Shown: positions 26,430-36,770 of the stretch, piece after piece
How positions within the stretch are numbered: the first letter of the stretch is position 1
Layout: the number at the start of each line of letters is the position of its first letter
Source of the DNA: DYRB01 sp963845265
GTDB taxonomy: Bacteria; Pseudomonadota; Gammaproteobacteria; Chromatiales; Chromatiaceae
Direction of reading: 5' to 3'
Length of the DNA: 64,000 bases
NCBI GenBank assembly: GCA_963845265.1
Contig: CAWJRN010000014.1
Span: forward strand, 62,001-126,000
The notes under the pieces: generated by a model
What the model was told of the DNA's origin: nothing
Databases searched by the model: none
The model's input: the letters and a program-made list of their open reading frames with translations, nothing else
Position numbers and translations under genes: made by a program

Positions 26430-26741
26430 ATGTTGATCACCTTCCGCACCAAGGCCTATGCCGACATCACGATGTTCGGCCAAGTGGCCCTGTCCCTGAT
26501 CCATCTCATGGGCCATAGCGGCACCGTGCCAGGGGCCATCCTCGCCGAGGATCTGCCCGAGGCCCTGGCCCAACTGCGCGCCGGGGTGCAGGCCAACCCC
26601 GACGCCCCGGCCCCGGGCCCGGCGGACTCGGACGACGCGGACGAGCCGCGGGTGAGTCTGGCCCACAGGGCCCTGCCCCTGATCGCCCTGCTGGAGGCGG
26701 CGGAGCGGGAGGGTTCCAACGTCATGTGGGAAAGCAACTGA
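26430..26741 (+). CDS. DUF1840 domain-containing protein
   Basis: A 103-residue small protein: MLITFRTKAYADITMFGQVA, an acidic Pro/Ala-rich middle and ALPLIALLEAAEREGSNVMW at the end, the whole-length DUF1840 pattern. No function is known. It lies 21 bases after the RyR gene and 25 before a glutaredoxin-like gene, so possibly in one transcript. Confidence 0.85.
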   Translation: MLITFRTKAYADITMFGQVALSLIHLMGHSGTVPGAILAEDLPEALAQLRAGVQANPDAPAPGPADSDDADEPRVSLAHRALPLIALLEAAEREGSNVMWESN

Positions 26742-26766
26742 GCGCCCGGGAGGACTTGTAGACGTG

Positions 26767-27246
26767 ATGGACCCATCGACCCGTATCCGGCCCCTCGCCC
26801 GACTCGCTCTGGCCGCGCTGGTGGTCGTGGCCCTCGCCCCGGCCGAAGCCAAGGTCTACAAATGGACCGACGCCAAGGGTGTCTTGCACTTCGCGGACAA
26901 GCCACCGCCCCAGGACCAAGTCGAGCTGGTCCGGGTACCGGCGACCAATTCTTTTCGTGCGGCGCCCGTGGCGGAGCCTTCATTAGCGCGGGTCGAGGAT
27001 CGGCGTCCGGCCAAGGGCAAGTCGGTGGTGATGTTCAGCGCGGAGTGGTGCGGCTATTGCCGCAAGGCGCGGCGTTTTTTTCAGGCCAACGGGGTCGCCT
27101 TCCGCGAGCGCGACATCGAAAAGGAGCCGGCCGCTCGCCGGGAGTACGAACGACTGGGCGGGGCGGGGGTGCCCTTGATCCTGGTCGGGGACCGGCGTCT
27201 GACGGGATTTTCTGAGGCCAGCTTCCGGCGGCTCTACGGTAACTGA
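26767..27246 (+). CDS. DUF4124 - glutaredoxin domain protein, exported
   Basis: About 159 residues. A signal peptide (LARLALAALVVVALAPAEA) ends before KVYKWTDAKGVLHFADKPPP, a DUF4124 module. The second half is a glutaredoxin-like fold with SAEWCGYCRKARRFF (CxxC), the cis-Pro loop AGVPLILVGDRRL and FSEASFRRL. It is likely a periplasmic thiol-disulfide protein, perhaps handling a folding client. GTG 26764 and ATG 26767 are both possible starts. Confidence 0.85.
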   Translation: MDPSTRIRPLARLALAALVVVALAPAEAKVYKWTDAKGVLHFADKPPPQDQVELVRVPATNSFRAAPVAEPSLARVEDRRPAKGKSVVMFSAEWCGYCRKARRFFQANGVAFRERDIEKEPAARREYERLGGAGVPLILVGDRRLTGFSEASFRRLYGN

Positions 27247-27292
27247 TCCGCTATAGCCTTCGCCCGCGAACCATCCGAAGGCACTACGGCCT

Positions 27293-27331
27293 CCCCGTAG
27301 CCCGGATGGAGCGGTAGCGGAATCCGGGGGC
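27293..27331. repeat. GTAGCCCGGATG-type intergenic repeat
   Basis: CCCCGTAGCCCGGATGGAGC followed by GGTAGCGGAATCCGGGGG is an imperfect palindrome (CCCCGGATT/AATCCGGGG arms). This type is common between proteobacterial genes. It sits at the convergent ends of the glutaredoxin and fetB genes and could also help end transcription. Confidence 0.65.
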
Positions 27332-27361
27332 GGCCTCGCAGACTATCTAAATATCATTGGG

Positions 27362-28171
27362 TTAGCCCTTGCCGCTCGGCGCCCGGAGCCGGTCCAGCCG
27401 CAGCCGGTGACGGTCGTCGAAGAGCCGCCGCGAGCCGATCCATACCGCCGCGGTGCTGCCCAGCCCGGTCCCGCCGGAGATCAGAAACATCACCAGGAGC
27501 TGGTATTTGGCCGCCTCGATGGGCGGGCTGCCGGCGAGGATCTGCCCGGTCATCATCCCCGGCAGGCTGACCACCCCGGCGGTGGCCATGGCGTTGACGA
27601 TGGGGATGAGCCCGGAGCGCAGGGCGTCGCGGCGGATGTCGGCGATGGCCGTGTCCCAGGTCTCGCCGAGCATCAGGCGGGCCTCGATGCGCCCGCGGGA
27701 CTCCCAGGCGTGGCGAGTCAGGTTGTCCATGGCCAGGGCGACGCCGCTCATGGTGTTGCCCAACAGCATGCCCAACAGCGGGATCAGGTACTGGGGCTGA
27801 TACCAGGGCTTGACCCCGATGATGATGCTCAGGGCCAGGACCAGGACGGTGAAGGACGACAGGAACATGGACAGGGTGCCGATGCCGTAGCCCCAGGCCC
27901 CGCGATAGCGGTGTTTCTGGCGCGACATGGACTCCCAGCCGGCAGCAGCGAGCATGGCAAAGGCCATGAGAGCGATGAGGCCGGGGTGGGTGGTCTCGAA
28001 CAGGGCGTGGAGGACATAGCCGATCAGGCTCAGTTGCACGGCGCTGCGGGCGGCGGCGACCAGGACCCGCCGCTCCACCCCCAGGTGCAGGCGCCAGGAC
28101 AGCCCCGCCAACAGCAGGACCAGCCCCGCGGCCAGGGCCAGGTCGAACGGGCTCAGCAGGATCAGGCTCAT
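27362..28171 (-). CDS. fetB: FetB-like ABC transporter permease (iron/metal export)
   Basis: A 269-residue polytopic membrane protein of the FetB/YbbM family, with about seven hydrophobic segments. Conserved stretches: MLLGNTMSGVALAMDNLTRH, EARLMLGETWDTA, and NAMATAGVVSLPGMMTGQIL. ATG 28171 overlaps the fetA stop (ATGA). Family knowledge: FetAB lowers cytosolic iron under oxidative stress. Confidence 0.88.
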   Translation of the reverse strand: MSLILLSPFDLALAAGLVLLLAGLSWRLHLGVERRVLVAAARSAVQLSLIGYVLHALFETTHPGLIALMAFAMLAAAGWESMSRQKHRYRGAWGYGIGTLSMFLSSFTVLVLALSIIIGVKPWYQPQYLIPLLGMLLGNTMSGVALAMDNLTRHAWESRGRIEARLMLGETWDTAIADIRRDALRSGLIPIVNAMATAGVVSLPGMMTGQILAGSPPIEAAKYQLLVMFLISGGTGLGSTAAVWIGSRRLFDDRHRLRLDRLRAPSGKG

Positions 28172-28776
28172 GGTTCGGGCACCAGGCGGCGGTCTGCGAT
28201 GACCAGGCGGCGCCCGCCCGACTGCGCGCTCAATCGAGCCCTCTGGTCCGGGTCGTGGCTGACCCAGAGGACCGCCGCGCCATGCTCGGTGCGGTACGCC
28301 TCCACCAGGGCCTCGACCTTGTCGCGGTTGGGTGGGTCCAGGTTGGCGGTGGCCTCGTCGAGCAGCAGGGCGGCCGGACGGTTGGCCAGCACCCTGGCCA
28401 GGGCCAGGCGCTGACGCTCCCCGGTGGACAGGCGCGAGACGGCCCAGTCCAGGGTCTCCGGGCCGAAGCCCAGGTCGGCGAGCAGGGGCTCGATACCGGC
28501 TGGGAGGTGCTCGCCGACCGCGTCCGCCCACCAATGGGCCTCCGCCGGCAGCAGGGCGACCCGGCGGCGCCAGTCCGGGGCGGGCAGGGCGGAGCGGGGG
28601 GTGTCGTCCAGCCAGACCTCGCCCGAGTGCGGGTCCAGGTCGGCGATGGCGCGCAGCAGCAGGCTCTTGCCGGAGCCGGAGGGGCCGGAGAGAAAGACGC
28701 GCTCCCCCGGTGCTAGCTCCAGGTCCACCGGCTCCAGACCGATCGGCGCGATCGCTTGCAGGCGCAGTCCGGCCAT
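28168..28776 (-). CDS. fetA: FetA-like ABC transporter ATP-binding protein
   Basis: A 202-residue ATPase. Walker A is LSGPSGSGKSLLLRAIADLD; the signature is VSRLSTGERQRLALARVLAN; Walker B is ALLLDEATANLD; the switch His is in LWVSHDPDQ. ATG 28776 overlaps the trmB stop (TAATG). It works with the FetB permease encoded next. Confidence 0.9.
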   Translation of the reverse strand: MAGLRLQAIAPIGLEPVDLELAPGERVFLSGPSGSGKSLLLRAIADLDPHSGEVWLDDTPRSALPAPDWRRRVALLPAEAHWWADAVGEHLPAGIEPLLADLGFGPETLDWAVSRLSTGERQRLALARVLANRPAALLLDEATANLDPPNRDKVEALVEAYRTEHGAAVLWVSHDPDQRARLSAQSGGRRLVIADRRLVPEP

Positions 28777-29564
28777 TAGGGTTGGTCGCCGCGGCGGCGG
28801 AAGATCAGGTCGTGGACCGCATGGCCGAGGCCCTGGCCGCGGCGTTCGAACTTGGTCAGGGGGCGGTCCGCAGGGCGCTCCGAGTAACCGCCCGTCGGGG
28901 CCGTGTTGGCGAAGGTGGCGTCGGCAGCGGTGAGGACTGTGAGCATCTGCTCGGCGTAGGGGGTCCAGTCGGTGGCGGCGTGGAAGGTCCCGCCGGGGCG
29001 GATGACTCGCGCCATCAGGTCCATGAAGCCCGGTTTGAGGATGCGTCGCTTGTGGTGGCGCTGCTTGGGCCAGGGGTCCGGGAAGAACAGGTAGACACCG
29101 TCCAGGCTGGCGGGTGGCAGGCCCTGGGTCAGCAGTTCCACCGCGTCGCAACGCAGCACCCGGACATTCTCCAGGCCGCGCCGCTCCAACTCCAGCAACA
29201 GGTGCCCGACCCCAGGGCGATGCACCTCCACCCCCAGGTAACGGCGTTCCGGGTGGGCCTCGGCCATCTGCGCCAGGCTGACCCCATTGCCGAAGCCGAT
29301 CTCCAAAAAGATGGCCGGGAGCGCGGACGTATCGTTCGCGACTGGGAGCTCAGGCGTCTCGCCCGCTTGCTGGGAGTTCAACGCGAACAGGCACTCGGGA
29401 TCGAGCAGGTTTCCAGGCACCCAATCCACCCCAAACCGCGGCCAAAGCTCCGCGAAGGCACGTGCCTGGCCGGGCGTCAGCCGCCCCTCGCGCAGCACGA
29501 AGCTGCGGATGGGGCGGTGCTGGCCGCTGGTCTTGGGGCCCTGTTCGGTTTCGGTTTGTGTCAC
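28776..29564 (-). CDS. trmB: tRNA (guanine-N7-)-methyltransferase
   Basis: A 262-residue enzyme that makes m7G46 in tRNA. It has the SAM site FLEIGFGNGVSLAQMAEAHP, the YLGVEVHRPGVGHLLLE block, and the TrmB signature VYLFFPDPWPKQRHHKRRIL, where Asp and Pro line the guanine pocket. Length is normal, with an N-terminal extension containing RSFVLREGRLTPGQ. Confidence 0.95.
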   Translation of the reverse strand: MTQTETEQGPKTSGQHRPIRSFVLREGRLTPGQARAFAELWPRFGVDWVPGNLLDPECLFALNSQQAGETPELPVANDTSALPAIFLEIGFGNGVSLAQMAEAHPERRYLGVEVHRPGVGHLLLELERRGLENVRVLRCDAVELLTQGLPPASLDGVYLFFPDPWPKQRHHKRRILKPGFMDLMARVIRPGGTFHAATDWTPYAEQMLTVLTAADATFANTAPTGGYSERPADRPLTKFERRGQGLGHAVHDLIFRRRGDQP

Positions 29565-29894
29565 TTGCGACGTTCCGGCGGATTGCGTTTTCAGTTATCA
29601 GTGGTCAGTTTTAAGTTTTCAGGTGTCAGGTGTCGACACCTGGGATGTTGTGCGGGAAAAGGTGCCATCAGGAGCCCAAAAAAAGGCGCCGTGCGACGCG
29701 TAGGGCATCTTCCATGTCCGTTCTAGCATGCCCGGTCTCGGACGGCGGCGGTCGTATCGGGGGATTGCTCGTCGTTCCGGCCAGGGGGTCTCGGTGGTTG
29801 CCCGCGGTCCGCACAGCGGACCCTACGGACTGACAACTGACAACTGACAACTTCCCCGGTGGATGCGCTTCGCTTATCCACCCTTGGTCGCCGT
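29565..29894. other. Intergenic region with TCAGTT/TGACAACTGACAACT short repeats and a REP fragment
   Basis: 330 bases without a gene. It holds TCAGTTATCAGTGGTCAG (near 29590), ACTGACAACTGACAACTGAC (near 29830), and the short REP-type copy 29858-29883 (GTGGATGCGCTTCGCTTATC then CACC). These TGACAACT repeats are low-complexity intergenic elements; a related stretch lies near 59050. Confidence 0.5.
29858..29883. repeat. Dispersed repeat family 2, short copy 3
   Basis: GGTGGATGCGCTTCGCTTAT followed by CCACCC: only the right-hand hairpin of the longer family 2 copies. GGTGGAT pairs with ATCCACC and GCG with CGC. Located just downstream of thiG. Confidence 0.6.
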
Positions 29895-30692
29895 TTAGAA
29901 GAACAGCCCATCCAGGGGGGAGGACGCCGAGGCAAACCGCCTGGCAGGCATGCGCCCGGCGCGGTAGGCCTCGCGTCCGGCCTCGATGGCCTTGCGCATG
30001 GCGCTGGCCATGAGTATCGGGTCCTGGGCAGCGGCGATCGCCGTGTTCATTAGGACCCCGTCGCAGCCGAGCTCCATGGCTACCGCCGCATCCGACGCCG
30101 TGCCGACCCCCGCATCCACCAAGATCGGCACCTTGGCATTTTCCACGATGGTGCGGATGTTGAGCCGATTGCGTACCCCCAGGCCGGAACCGATGGGGGC
30201 GGCCAGGGGCATCACCGCCACACAGCCCAGCTCTTCCAGGCGCTTGGCGATGATGGGGTCGTCGTTGGTGTAGACCATGACGTCGAAGCCGTCCTTGACC
30301 AGGACCTCCGCCGCCGCAAGGGTGGCGATCACGTCCGGGAACAGGGTCTTCTCATCCCCCAGGACCTCGAGCTTGCACAGGTTGTGCCCGTCGAGCAGCT
30401 CCCGGGCCAGGCGGCAGGTGCGGATCGCCGTCTCGGCGTCGTAACACCCGGCGGTGTTGGGCAGGATGGTGTAGCGCTCCGGGGGCAGCACCTCCAGGAT
30501 GTTCGGCTCGTTGAGGTTCTGGCCGATGTTCGTGCGGCGTACGGCGATGGTCACGATCTCAGCCCCGCTTACCTCGATGGCCAGGCGGGTCTGCTCCATG
30601 TCCTTGTATTTGCCGGTGCCGACCAACAGGCGGGAGCCGTATTCCTGGCCTGCGACGACGAGGCGGTCTTGATTGTGGGTGTCTGCGGTCAT
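29895..30692 (-). CDS. thiG: Thiazole synthase
   Basis: A 265-residue TIM barrel that builds the thiazole ring of thiamine. It has SRLLVGTGKYKDMEQTRLAI, the catalytic Lys 107 in CKLEVLGDEKTL, MPLAAPIGSGLGVRNRLNI and ILVDAGVGTASDAAVAMELG. It lies 47 bases after thiS. I see no thiamine riboswitch upstream. Confidence 0.96.
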   Translation of the reverse strand: MTADTHNQDRLVVAGQEYGSRLLVGTGKYKDMEQTRLAIEVSGAEIVTIAVRRTNIGQNLNEPNILEVLPPERYTILPNTAGCYDAETAIRTCRLARELLDGHNLCKLEVLGDEKTLFPDVIATLAAAEVLVKDGFDVMVYTNDDPIIAKRLEELGCVAVMPLAAPIGSGLGVRNRLNIRTIVENAKVPILVDAGVGTASDAAVAMELGCDGVLMNTAIAAAQDPILMASAMRKAIEAGREAYRAGRMPARRFASASSPLDGLFF

Positions 30693-30739
30693 GGCGCTCT
30701 GGCCTCCGATTGGGACTGCGAGGGGGACAGGATAAACGA

Positions 30740-30940
30740 TCAGCCGCCGCCGACCGCATGGATGATTTCCACCCGATCCCCAGGGGCCAGGCGGTGCTCG
30801 GCAAAGCGGCTGCGCGGGACCAGTTCCTCGTTGACCTCGCAGGCCAGACGCCGACCGGAGAGATCGAGGTTTTCGATCAGGGCAGCCAGGGTGCAGGGCT
30901 CTGCAAGCTCCGTGGGGTTGCCGTTGACCAGAATCTGCAT
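30740..30940 (-). CDS. thiS: Sulfur carrier protein ThiS
   Basis: A 66-residue ubiquitin-like protein, MQILVNGNPTELAEPCTLAA, ending in the required Gly-Gly (AVGGG). The C-terminal glycine is adenylated and converted to thiocarboxylate to feed sulfur to ThiG, encoded next. The normal ThiS end is GG; this one has an extra Gly. Confidence 0.92.
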   Translation of the reverse strand: MQILVNGNPTELAEPCTLAALIENLDLSGRRLACEVNEELVPRSRFAEHRLAPGDRVEIIHAVGGG

Positions 30941-31040
30941 GGGCTGGGTGCCTATTGGGGGGCGGGTGGGGGGCGGCGATTCTACACTAAACTGCCGCGG
31001 CTATTGAGCAGGCACCAAAACGAGACGGGGAGGCGCCACG

Positions 31041-31590
31041 TTGACGCAATGGTCAGAGGATCTGATACCCATCGAACGGGCCCGAACCCTGGATGGTCTC
31101 TTCTACCAGAGGGTGCGCCGGGCCCCGGAGCGGGTCGCCTATCGCTACTATGACCGAACCGCCGGGGAATGGCGACAGTGGACCTGGGCCGAGATGGGGG
31201 CCATGGTGGCGCGCTGGCGTGCGGCCCTGGCACGGGAGCAGGTCCGCCCTGGCGATCGGGTGGGCATCCTGCTGCGCAACTGCCCGGAGTGGATCATCTT
31301 CGACCAGGCAGCCCTGTCCCTGGGGCTGGTGACCGTGCCCCTCTACACCGACGACCGGGCCGATAGCACGGCCTACATCGTCACCGATGCGGCCATCAAG
31401 GTCTCGCTGGTCCAGGACGTCAACCGCTGGCGACGCATCGACGAGGCTCTGGGCGAATCTGCTTACCCATTGCGGGTGGTGGTCGCCGATTCGGTTCGGG
31501 AGCCCGCACGGGATACCGGGGAGGACCCGCGGGTGGTGTCGCTCGCCGACTGGCTGCCGACGACGGTCCCCGAGCTGACCCAGCGTGAGG
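31041..31590 (+). pseudogene. Long-chain acyl-CoA synthetase, N-terminal fragment only
   Basis: TTG 31041, preceded by GGGGAGG, opens a FadD/FAA1-type AMP-forming ligase: LDGLFYQRVRRAPERVAYRY, PGDRVGILLRNCPEWIIFDQ and GLVTVPLYTDDRADSTAYIV. About 180 residues are normal up to LADWLPTTVPELTQREG. There the sequence changes into the reverse complement of a prfB fragment, so the ATP-binding TSGTTGRPKG motif and the rest are missing. The frame stays open to 31811 only by chance. Cause: rearrangement or a chimeric join. Confidence 0.8.
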
Positions 31591-31594
31591 GTAA

Positions 31595-31890
31595 CGCGTC
31601 CACGGTATCCGAATCATCCTCATCGACGGCCATGTCGAGCAGGTCCGACGCCTCCAGGACCCCGGACTCGATCTCGTCCAGACCATTGACCACTGCCTCC
31701 AGTGCCGAGCGCTCGCGGCCCAGGGGCTGGGCCCGCTCCGGCTCGCTCCAGACGGCCGGGTCCTCCAACTCGCGCAGCACTTCTACCAGGCGGTCTTGCT
31801 TTTCGGCGTAGTCTAAAGATACCCCCTGCGCGAGGTGAGTCGCTCCTGGAGGTCGCCGATCTGGTTGGTGAGTGGATTGATGTCCTGCAT
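31595..31890 (-). pseudogene. prfB: Peptide chain release factor 2, N-terminal fragment with the frameshift site
   Basis: ATG 31890 opens MQDINPLTNQIGDLQERLTS and RRGYL, then an in-frame stop at the usual RF2 programmed frameshift position. The SD-like AGGGGGTATCTTT is present, but the stop reads TAG and the following DYAEKQDRLVEVLRELEDPA lies two bases on, not one. This fits an extra A after CTTT (normally CTTTGAC). RF2 homology continues (ERAQPLGRERSALEAVV, LLDMAVDEDDSDT) and ends at about 31595 where it meets the acyl-CoA synthetase piece. The GGQ domain is absent. RF2 is essential, so a complete copy must exist elsewhere. Confidence 0.8.
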
Positions 31891-32014
31891 GGCTTGCGGG
31901 TCTCGGGCGGGGCAAAGCCGAGTGTGGTAGCTGAATGCCTGCGGCGGGCCAAAGTCCGGTTGACCCGGGCCGGTGAGTCCGCCGCTTGGCCGGATGTCTG
32001 CGCCGTCAGTTCCG

Positions 32015-33363
32015 CTATCCGGATCTCGTCTCGGCCAGAGGCAGCTCCACCCGGAACACAGCCCCGCCGTCCGGCGCCTGGTCCACGCACAGGGTGCCAC
32101 CGTGGTCGGCGACGATGCCGTAGCTGATGGACAGGCCTAGCCCGGTTCCCTGGCCCACTGGCTTGGTGGTAAAAAAGGGGTCGAAGATGCGCAGCCGATC
32201 CGGCTCCGGGACGCCTGGTCCGTTGTCCTGCACCCAGAGTCGAGCCCCGGCCCCATCGGCGGCAAGGCTCACCTGGATGTGGGGACGGGCGACCCCTTGC
32301 ACGGCGTCCAGGGCGTTCTGGACCAGATTCATGGTCACCTGATGCAGTTGCCCTGGGTGGCCTGTGACCAACAACCTTGGCGGCAGGTCAAGGTCCAGGG
32401 TCAATCCCTTGGGGCCGGTCTTGGTGACCCAGTGCACGGCGGTGCGCACGACGTGGACCAGGTCGAATTCGGTGTGCTCTCCCTGGTGACCGGACGAGAA
32501 GCGGCGCAGGTCCTGGACCAGATCGCGTACCCGCTCGGCCCCCTCCAGGGTGCCCTTGAGCAGAGGGTCGAGGTCCGACAGGATGCGCTCGATGCGCAGC
32601 TCCTCCTTGAGGGCCGCGACCTCGGGCGTCAGCCCGGCGGCGTCCACGGCGGAGATGAATCGCCCCAGGCGCTCGCGGTAGCGGGCCAGGGCGTGGACAT
32701 TGCCATAGACAAAGCTGATGGGGTTGTTGAGCTCATGAGCAACCCCGGCCACCAAGCGGCCCAGAGAGGCCATTTTTTCCGACCGGACCAATTGTTCCTG
32801 GGCCTGTTGCAGTTCGGCGTGGGCGCGGTTCAGATCCCGGTAGGCCCGGCGCAGTTCGCCCACCGGGCGGCCGATCAGGACCATGCCGAGCAGGCGTCCC
32901 CGATGGTCGAAGCGCGAGGTACAGTTCATTGCCAGGGGGGCCTCGCCATCGCGCCCGGCCAGGGTCAGCTCGCAGTCGTGGATGGCGGTGCTGCGGATCT
33001 TTTGGGCGAAGGTGTCGGCAAGGGGCAGGCATTCGGCGGTGAGCAGCGACTGAAAGGACCTGCCGCACAGATCGGCCTCGCGCAGCCCGGTCAGGGCCTC
33101 CAGGGCGGCGTTGACCTGCTGGATGCGCCCCTCGGTGTCGCATACGATCAACACGTCGGTCATAGAGGTCAGGACTGAGGCGATGAACCGCTGTGCCTCC
33201 TCCAGGGCGCTGTTTTTCTCCTCCAGCTCGACTTGATAGCGGACCAGGTCGGCGTAGGTCTCGTCCATTTTTTGGATGACCTCGATCCACACCGAGTCTG
33301 CGTCACCCAAGGGGCTTGATGCCAGGGGGCCGGTGGGCACCTGCGGATTCGGGGCCTTTCGCG

Positions 33364-33367
<4 letters not shown>
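32015..33367 (-). CDS. hupT: Hydrogenase sensor histidine kinase HupT
   Basis: A 450-residue soluble kinase. A coiled-coil start is followed by a PAS domain (about 60-165: VLTSMTDVLIVCDTEGRIQQ). The phosphoacceptor His 211 is in LVAGVAHELNNPISFVYG. The ATPase has LVQNALDAVQG, LWVQDNGPGVPEPDRLRIFD and GTGLGLSISYGIV. The start is GTG 33367, overlapping the hupR stop (GTGA). Family knowledge: HupT phosphorylates HupR, and the H2 sensor HupUV controls it. Confidence 0.92.
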
Positions 33368-34826
<1,459 letters not shown>

Positions 34827-34830
<4 letters not shown>

Positions 34831-36017
34831 GGGCTCGTCTGAATCCGGTAGCCCACGCAGGGGTCCACGGCCTCGACGGTCAGGGCGACCAGGGCGTTCA
34901 GGTCCGCCCCGGCAGGCAGGCCCACGAGCCCCCGGGCGAGCACACCGTCCGGGTGGAAATTCCACTCGGTGGGGGCAAGAATCCGGTAGCCGCGGACCAG
35001 CCCGGAATCGATCTCGACCCGGTGCACCAGGCGACCGCGGGCGGCCTCCACCTGGCCGATGCCGGCGCTGGTGCCGTTGGACGGGGGTAGTGGAGGGGCG
35101 CTGTCCGGCACCAATCCTTCAACGGCAGCGGCGAGTCGCCCCGGCAGTCGGGCGAGCTCGCTCAGGCGGGCGGTGAGCCGGGTCAGCAGACCGTTACCGT
35201 GGCGCCGGTTCAGGTCCGCGATCAGGGGGCGATGGATCTCCCGGGCCAGGGCGCCCGTCTCCCGTGGTTGGCCGTCCCAGGTGGGGCGGGCGATGAAGGC
35301 GTCGGCCCCTGGGCCCACGAGCCAGGGCTCCAATGCCCCCGCAGTCGTCTCCCCCAGGGGCGCCACCGCCGAGGACGCGAGGTTCGACCAACCCTGGTTG
35401 GCGACCCGGGCGAGGGCCCGGGCGCCCATGGAGCGGCCCTCGGCCGCCCAGGCGGCGAGCCCGGCAGCGTCATCGAGCTCCAACCAAGTCTGGGGCGGGA
35501 TGCCCAAAACGACCTCGGTCAGGACCTCCTCCAGGGCGTCGAGGACATTTGCCAGTTGAACCTGGTTTGGGGACAGTTGGCCCCCGCCGAGTCGGAATCC
35601 GTCGCTCTCGGGGTAGAGGGCCGTCGCGAGCTCCCTGCGCAGGCGCCCAGTGAGGGCCAGGGCCCGGGGGTCGGGGCGCTCCGCCAACCAGGTGCCCCAG
35701 CCCAGCAGGCAGCGGACCAGGTGCTCGCGGGCGCTCTCCGCCAGGAGCAGGGCCTCCCTGGCACGACGCTGGGGCTCGCTGGGGCGGTGGCACAGGGCGT
35801 CCTCCACCGCGGCCACTGCCGCGGCGGCTTGGGCGGTGGCACAGACGCTGTAGAGCAGGGGGAGGGTGGCCAGGGCCTCGCCGACGGGCTTGCCAAGGAA
35901 GATCCGGGCAACGCCCAGGGGGCGGGTCGAACCCACGTCCACCGCGGCGATGCGCCCGGCTTCCAGTGCCAGGTGGATGCTGAGCAGCCCTTCGGTGCCG
36001 CAGACCGGTGAGGTCAC
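34827..36017 (-). CDS. hupK: Hydrogenase expression/formation protein HupK
   Basis: A 396-residue protein distantly like a hydrogenase large subunit. It keeps a C-terminal DPCVGYRIQ but lacks the N-terminal CxxC pair, typical of HupK. NRVxGxR-like and ILAPTEWNFHPDGVLARGLV blocks match HupL-like folds. It likely acts as a scaffold in assembly of the NiFe centre of HupL. ATGA overlaps at both ends tie it to hupJ and hupR. Confidence 0.88.
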
Positions 36018-36553
36018 CCTGATGCCCCCGACTGGCTGCCGGGTTCAGGGTCCGGCTGGTGGCCGCTGAGGGCGCGAAACAGACCCCGGCGGGTCAGGGG
36101 GCGGGCCAGCGGCCGGTCGGGCGGCTGCTTGGGTGCGGGTGTGCTCCCAGGGTCCGGCGTCATCAGGGCCTTGAGGACTTCCTGCGCGGTGGCGACGGCC
36201 GCGGCCTGGTCGGCAAACTCGTGCATGGGCGAGAACAGGGAGCAGGCCTCGTGGGGCCCGATGTCCGCCGGGTCGCCGGCGATGAACTCGTAGGTGCCGG
36301 ACGGGAAGCTGCGGCTGCGTTTGCTTCCCGGCTTGCCCAGTGCGGCGGTGTCCGCGGGCAGGGCCAGCAGGTTCATGGCCCAGGGGGTCACCAGGACGCC
36401 CAGCCAGTCGCCCTCCCACACCTGGGCCCCGACCACATCGACGCCGAGGCGCGTGTTGAGGATGGGCAGATCCTCCATGCGCTCCCGGTGGATGGTCTCG
36501 AAGACCGCCGTGAGCCGGTCGGCGGTAGCCTGGGCGGGCTCCACCTCAGTCAC
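36014..36553 (-). CDS. hupJ: Hydrogenase assembly chaperone HupJ (HybE family)
   Basis: A 179-residue protein with MEDLPILNTRLGVDVVGAQV, WLGVLVTPWAMNLLALP, FPSGTYEFIAG and CSLFSPMHEFADQAAAVATA, the HybE/HupJ core, plus a Pro-rich tail. It overlaps hupI by 8 bases and hupK by 4. It helps maturation or Tat proofreading of the hydrogenase. Confidence 0.9.
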   Translation of the reverse strand: MTEVEPAQATADRLTAVFETIHRERMEDLPILNTRLGVDVVGAQVWEGDWLGVLVTPWAMNLLALPADTAALGKPGSKRSRSFPSGTYEFIAGDPADIGPHEACSLFSPMHEFADQAAAVATAQEVLKALMTPDPGSTPAPKQPPDRPLARPLTRRGLFRALSGHQPDPEPGSQSGASG

Positions 36554-36770
36554 CCAGGGCCATGAATTGATCGCGCTCGCCGTCGCAGTGCGGGCAGCGC
36601 CAGTGGTCCGGCAGCTCAGCGAAGGGGGTGTCGGGCGGGATCTGCCAGGTGTCGTCGCCCTCGCTCGGGTCGTAGACGTGCCAGCAGATCTTGCACTCCA
36701 TGCGGGTCCCGGCGGCGATGCGTCCCGGGTCGCCCAGGTAGGAGCCCTCGAAGCGGCTCAGGCCGCTCAT
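36546..36770 (-). CDS. hupI: Rubredoxin-type protein HupI
   Basis: A 74-residue rubredoxin: MECKICWHVYDPSEGDDTWQ and DHWRCPHCDGERDQF give Cys 26, 29, 59 and 62 for one Fe. The 20-residue N-terminal extension is usual for HupI. It is needed for hydrogenase maturation under oxygen in related bacteria. ATGA overlap with hupH. Confidence 0.93.
   Translation of the reverse strand: MSGLSRFEGSYLGDPGRIAAGTRMECKICWHVYDPSEGDDTWQIPPDTPFAELPDHWRCPHCDGERDQFMALGD

Noticed and set aside
30941..31040. Thiamine (TPP) riboswitch before thiS
   Set aside because: The 100-base gap has no CTGAGA-type core or matching stems.
31463..31811. Continuation of the acyl-CoA synthetase past 31590
   Set aside because: The Ser-rich translation is the antisense of the prfB fragment and contains no ligase motif.
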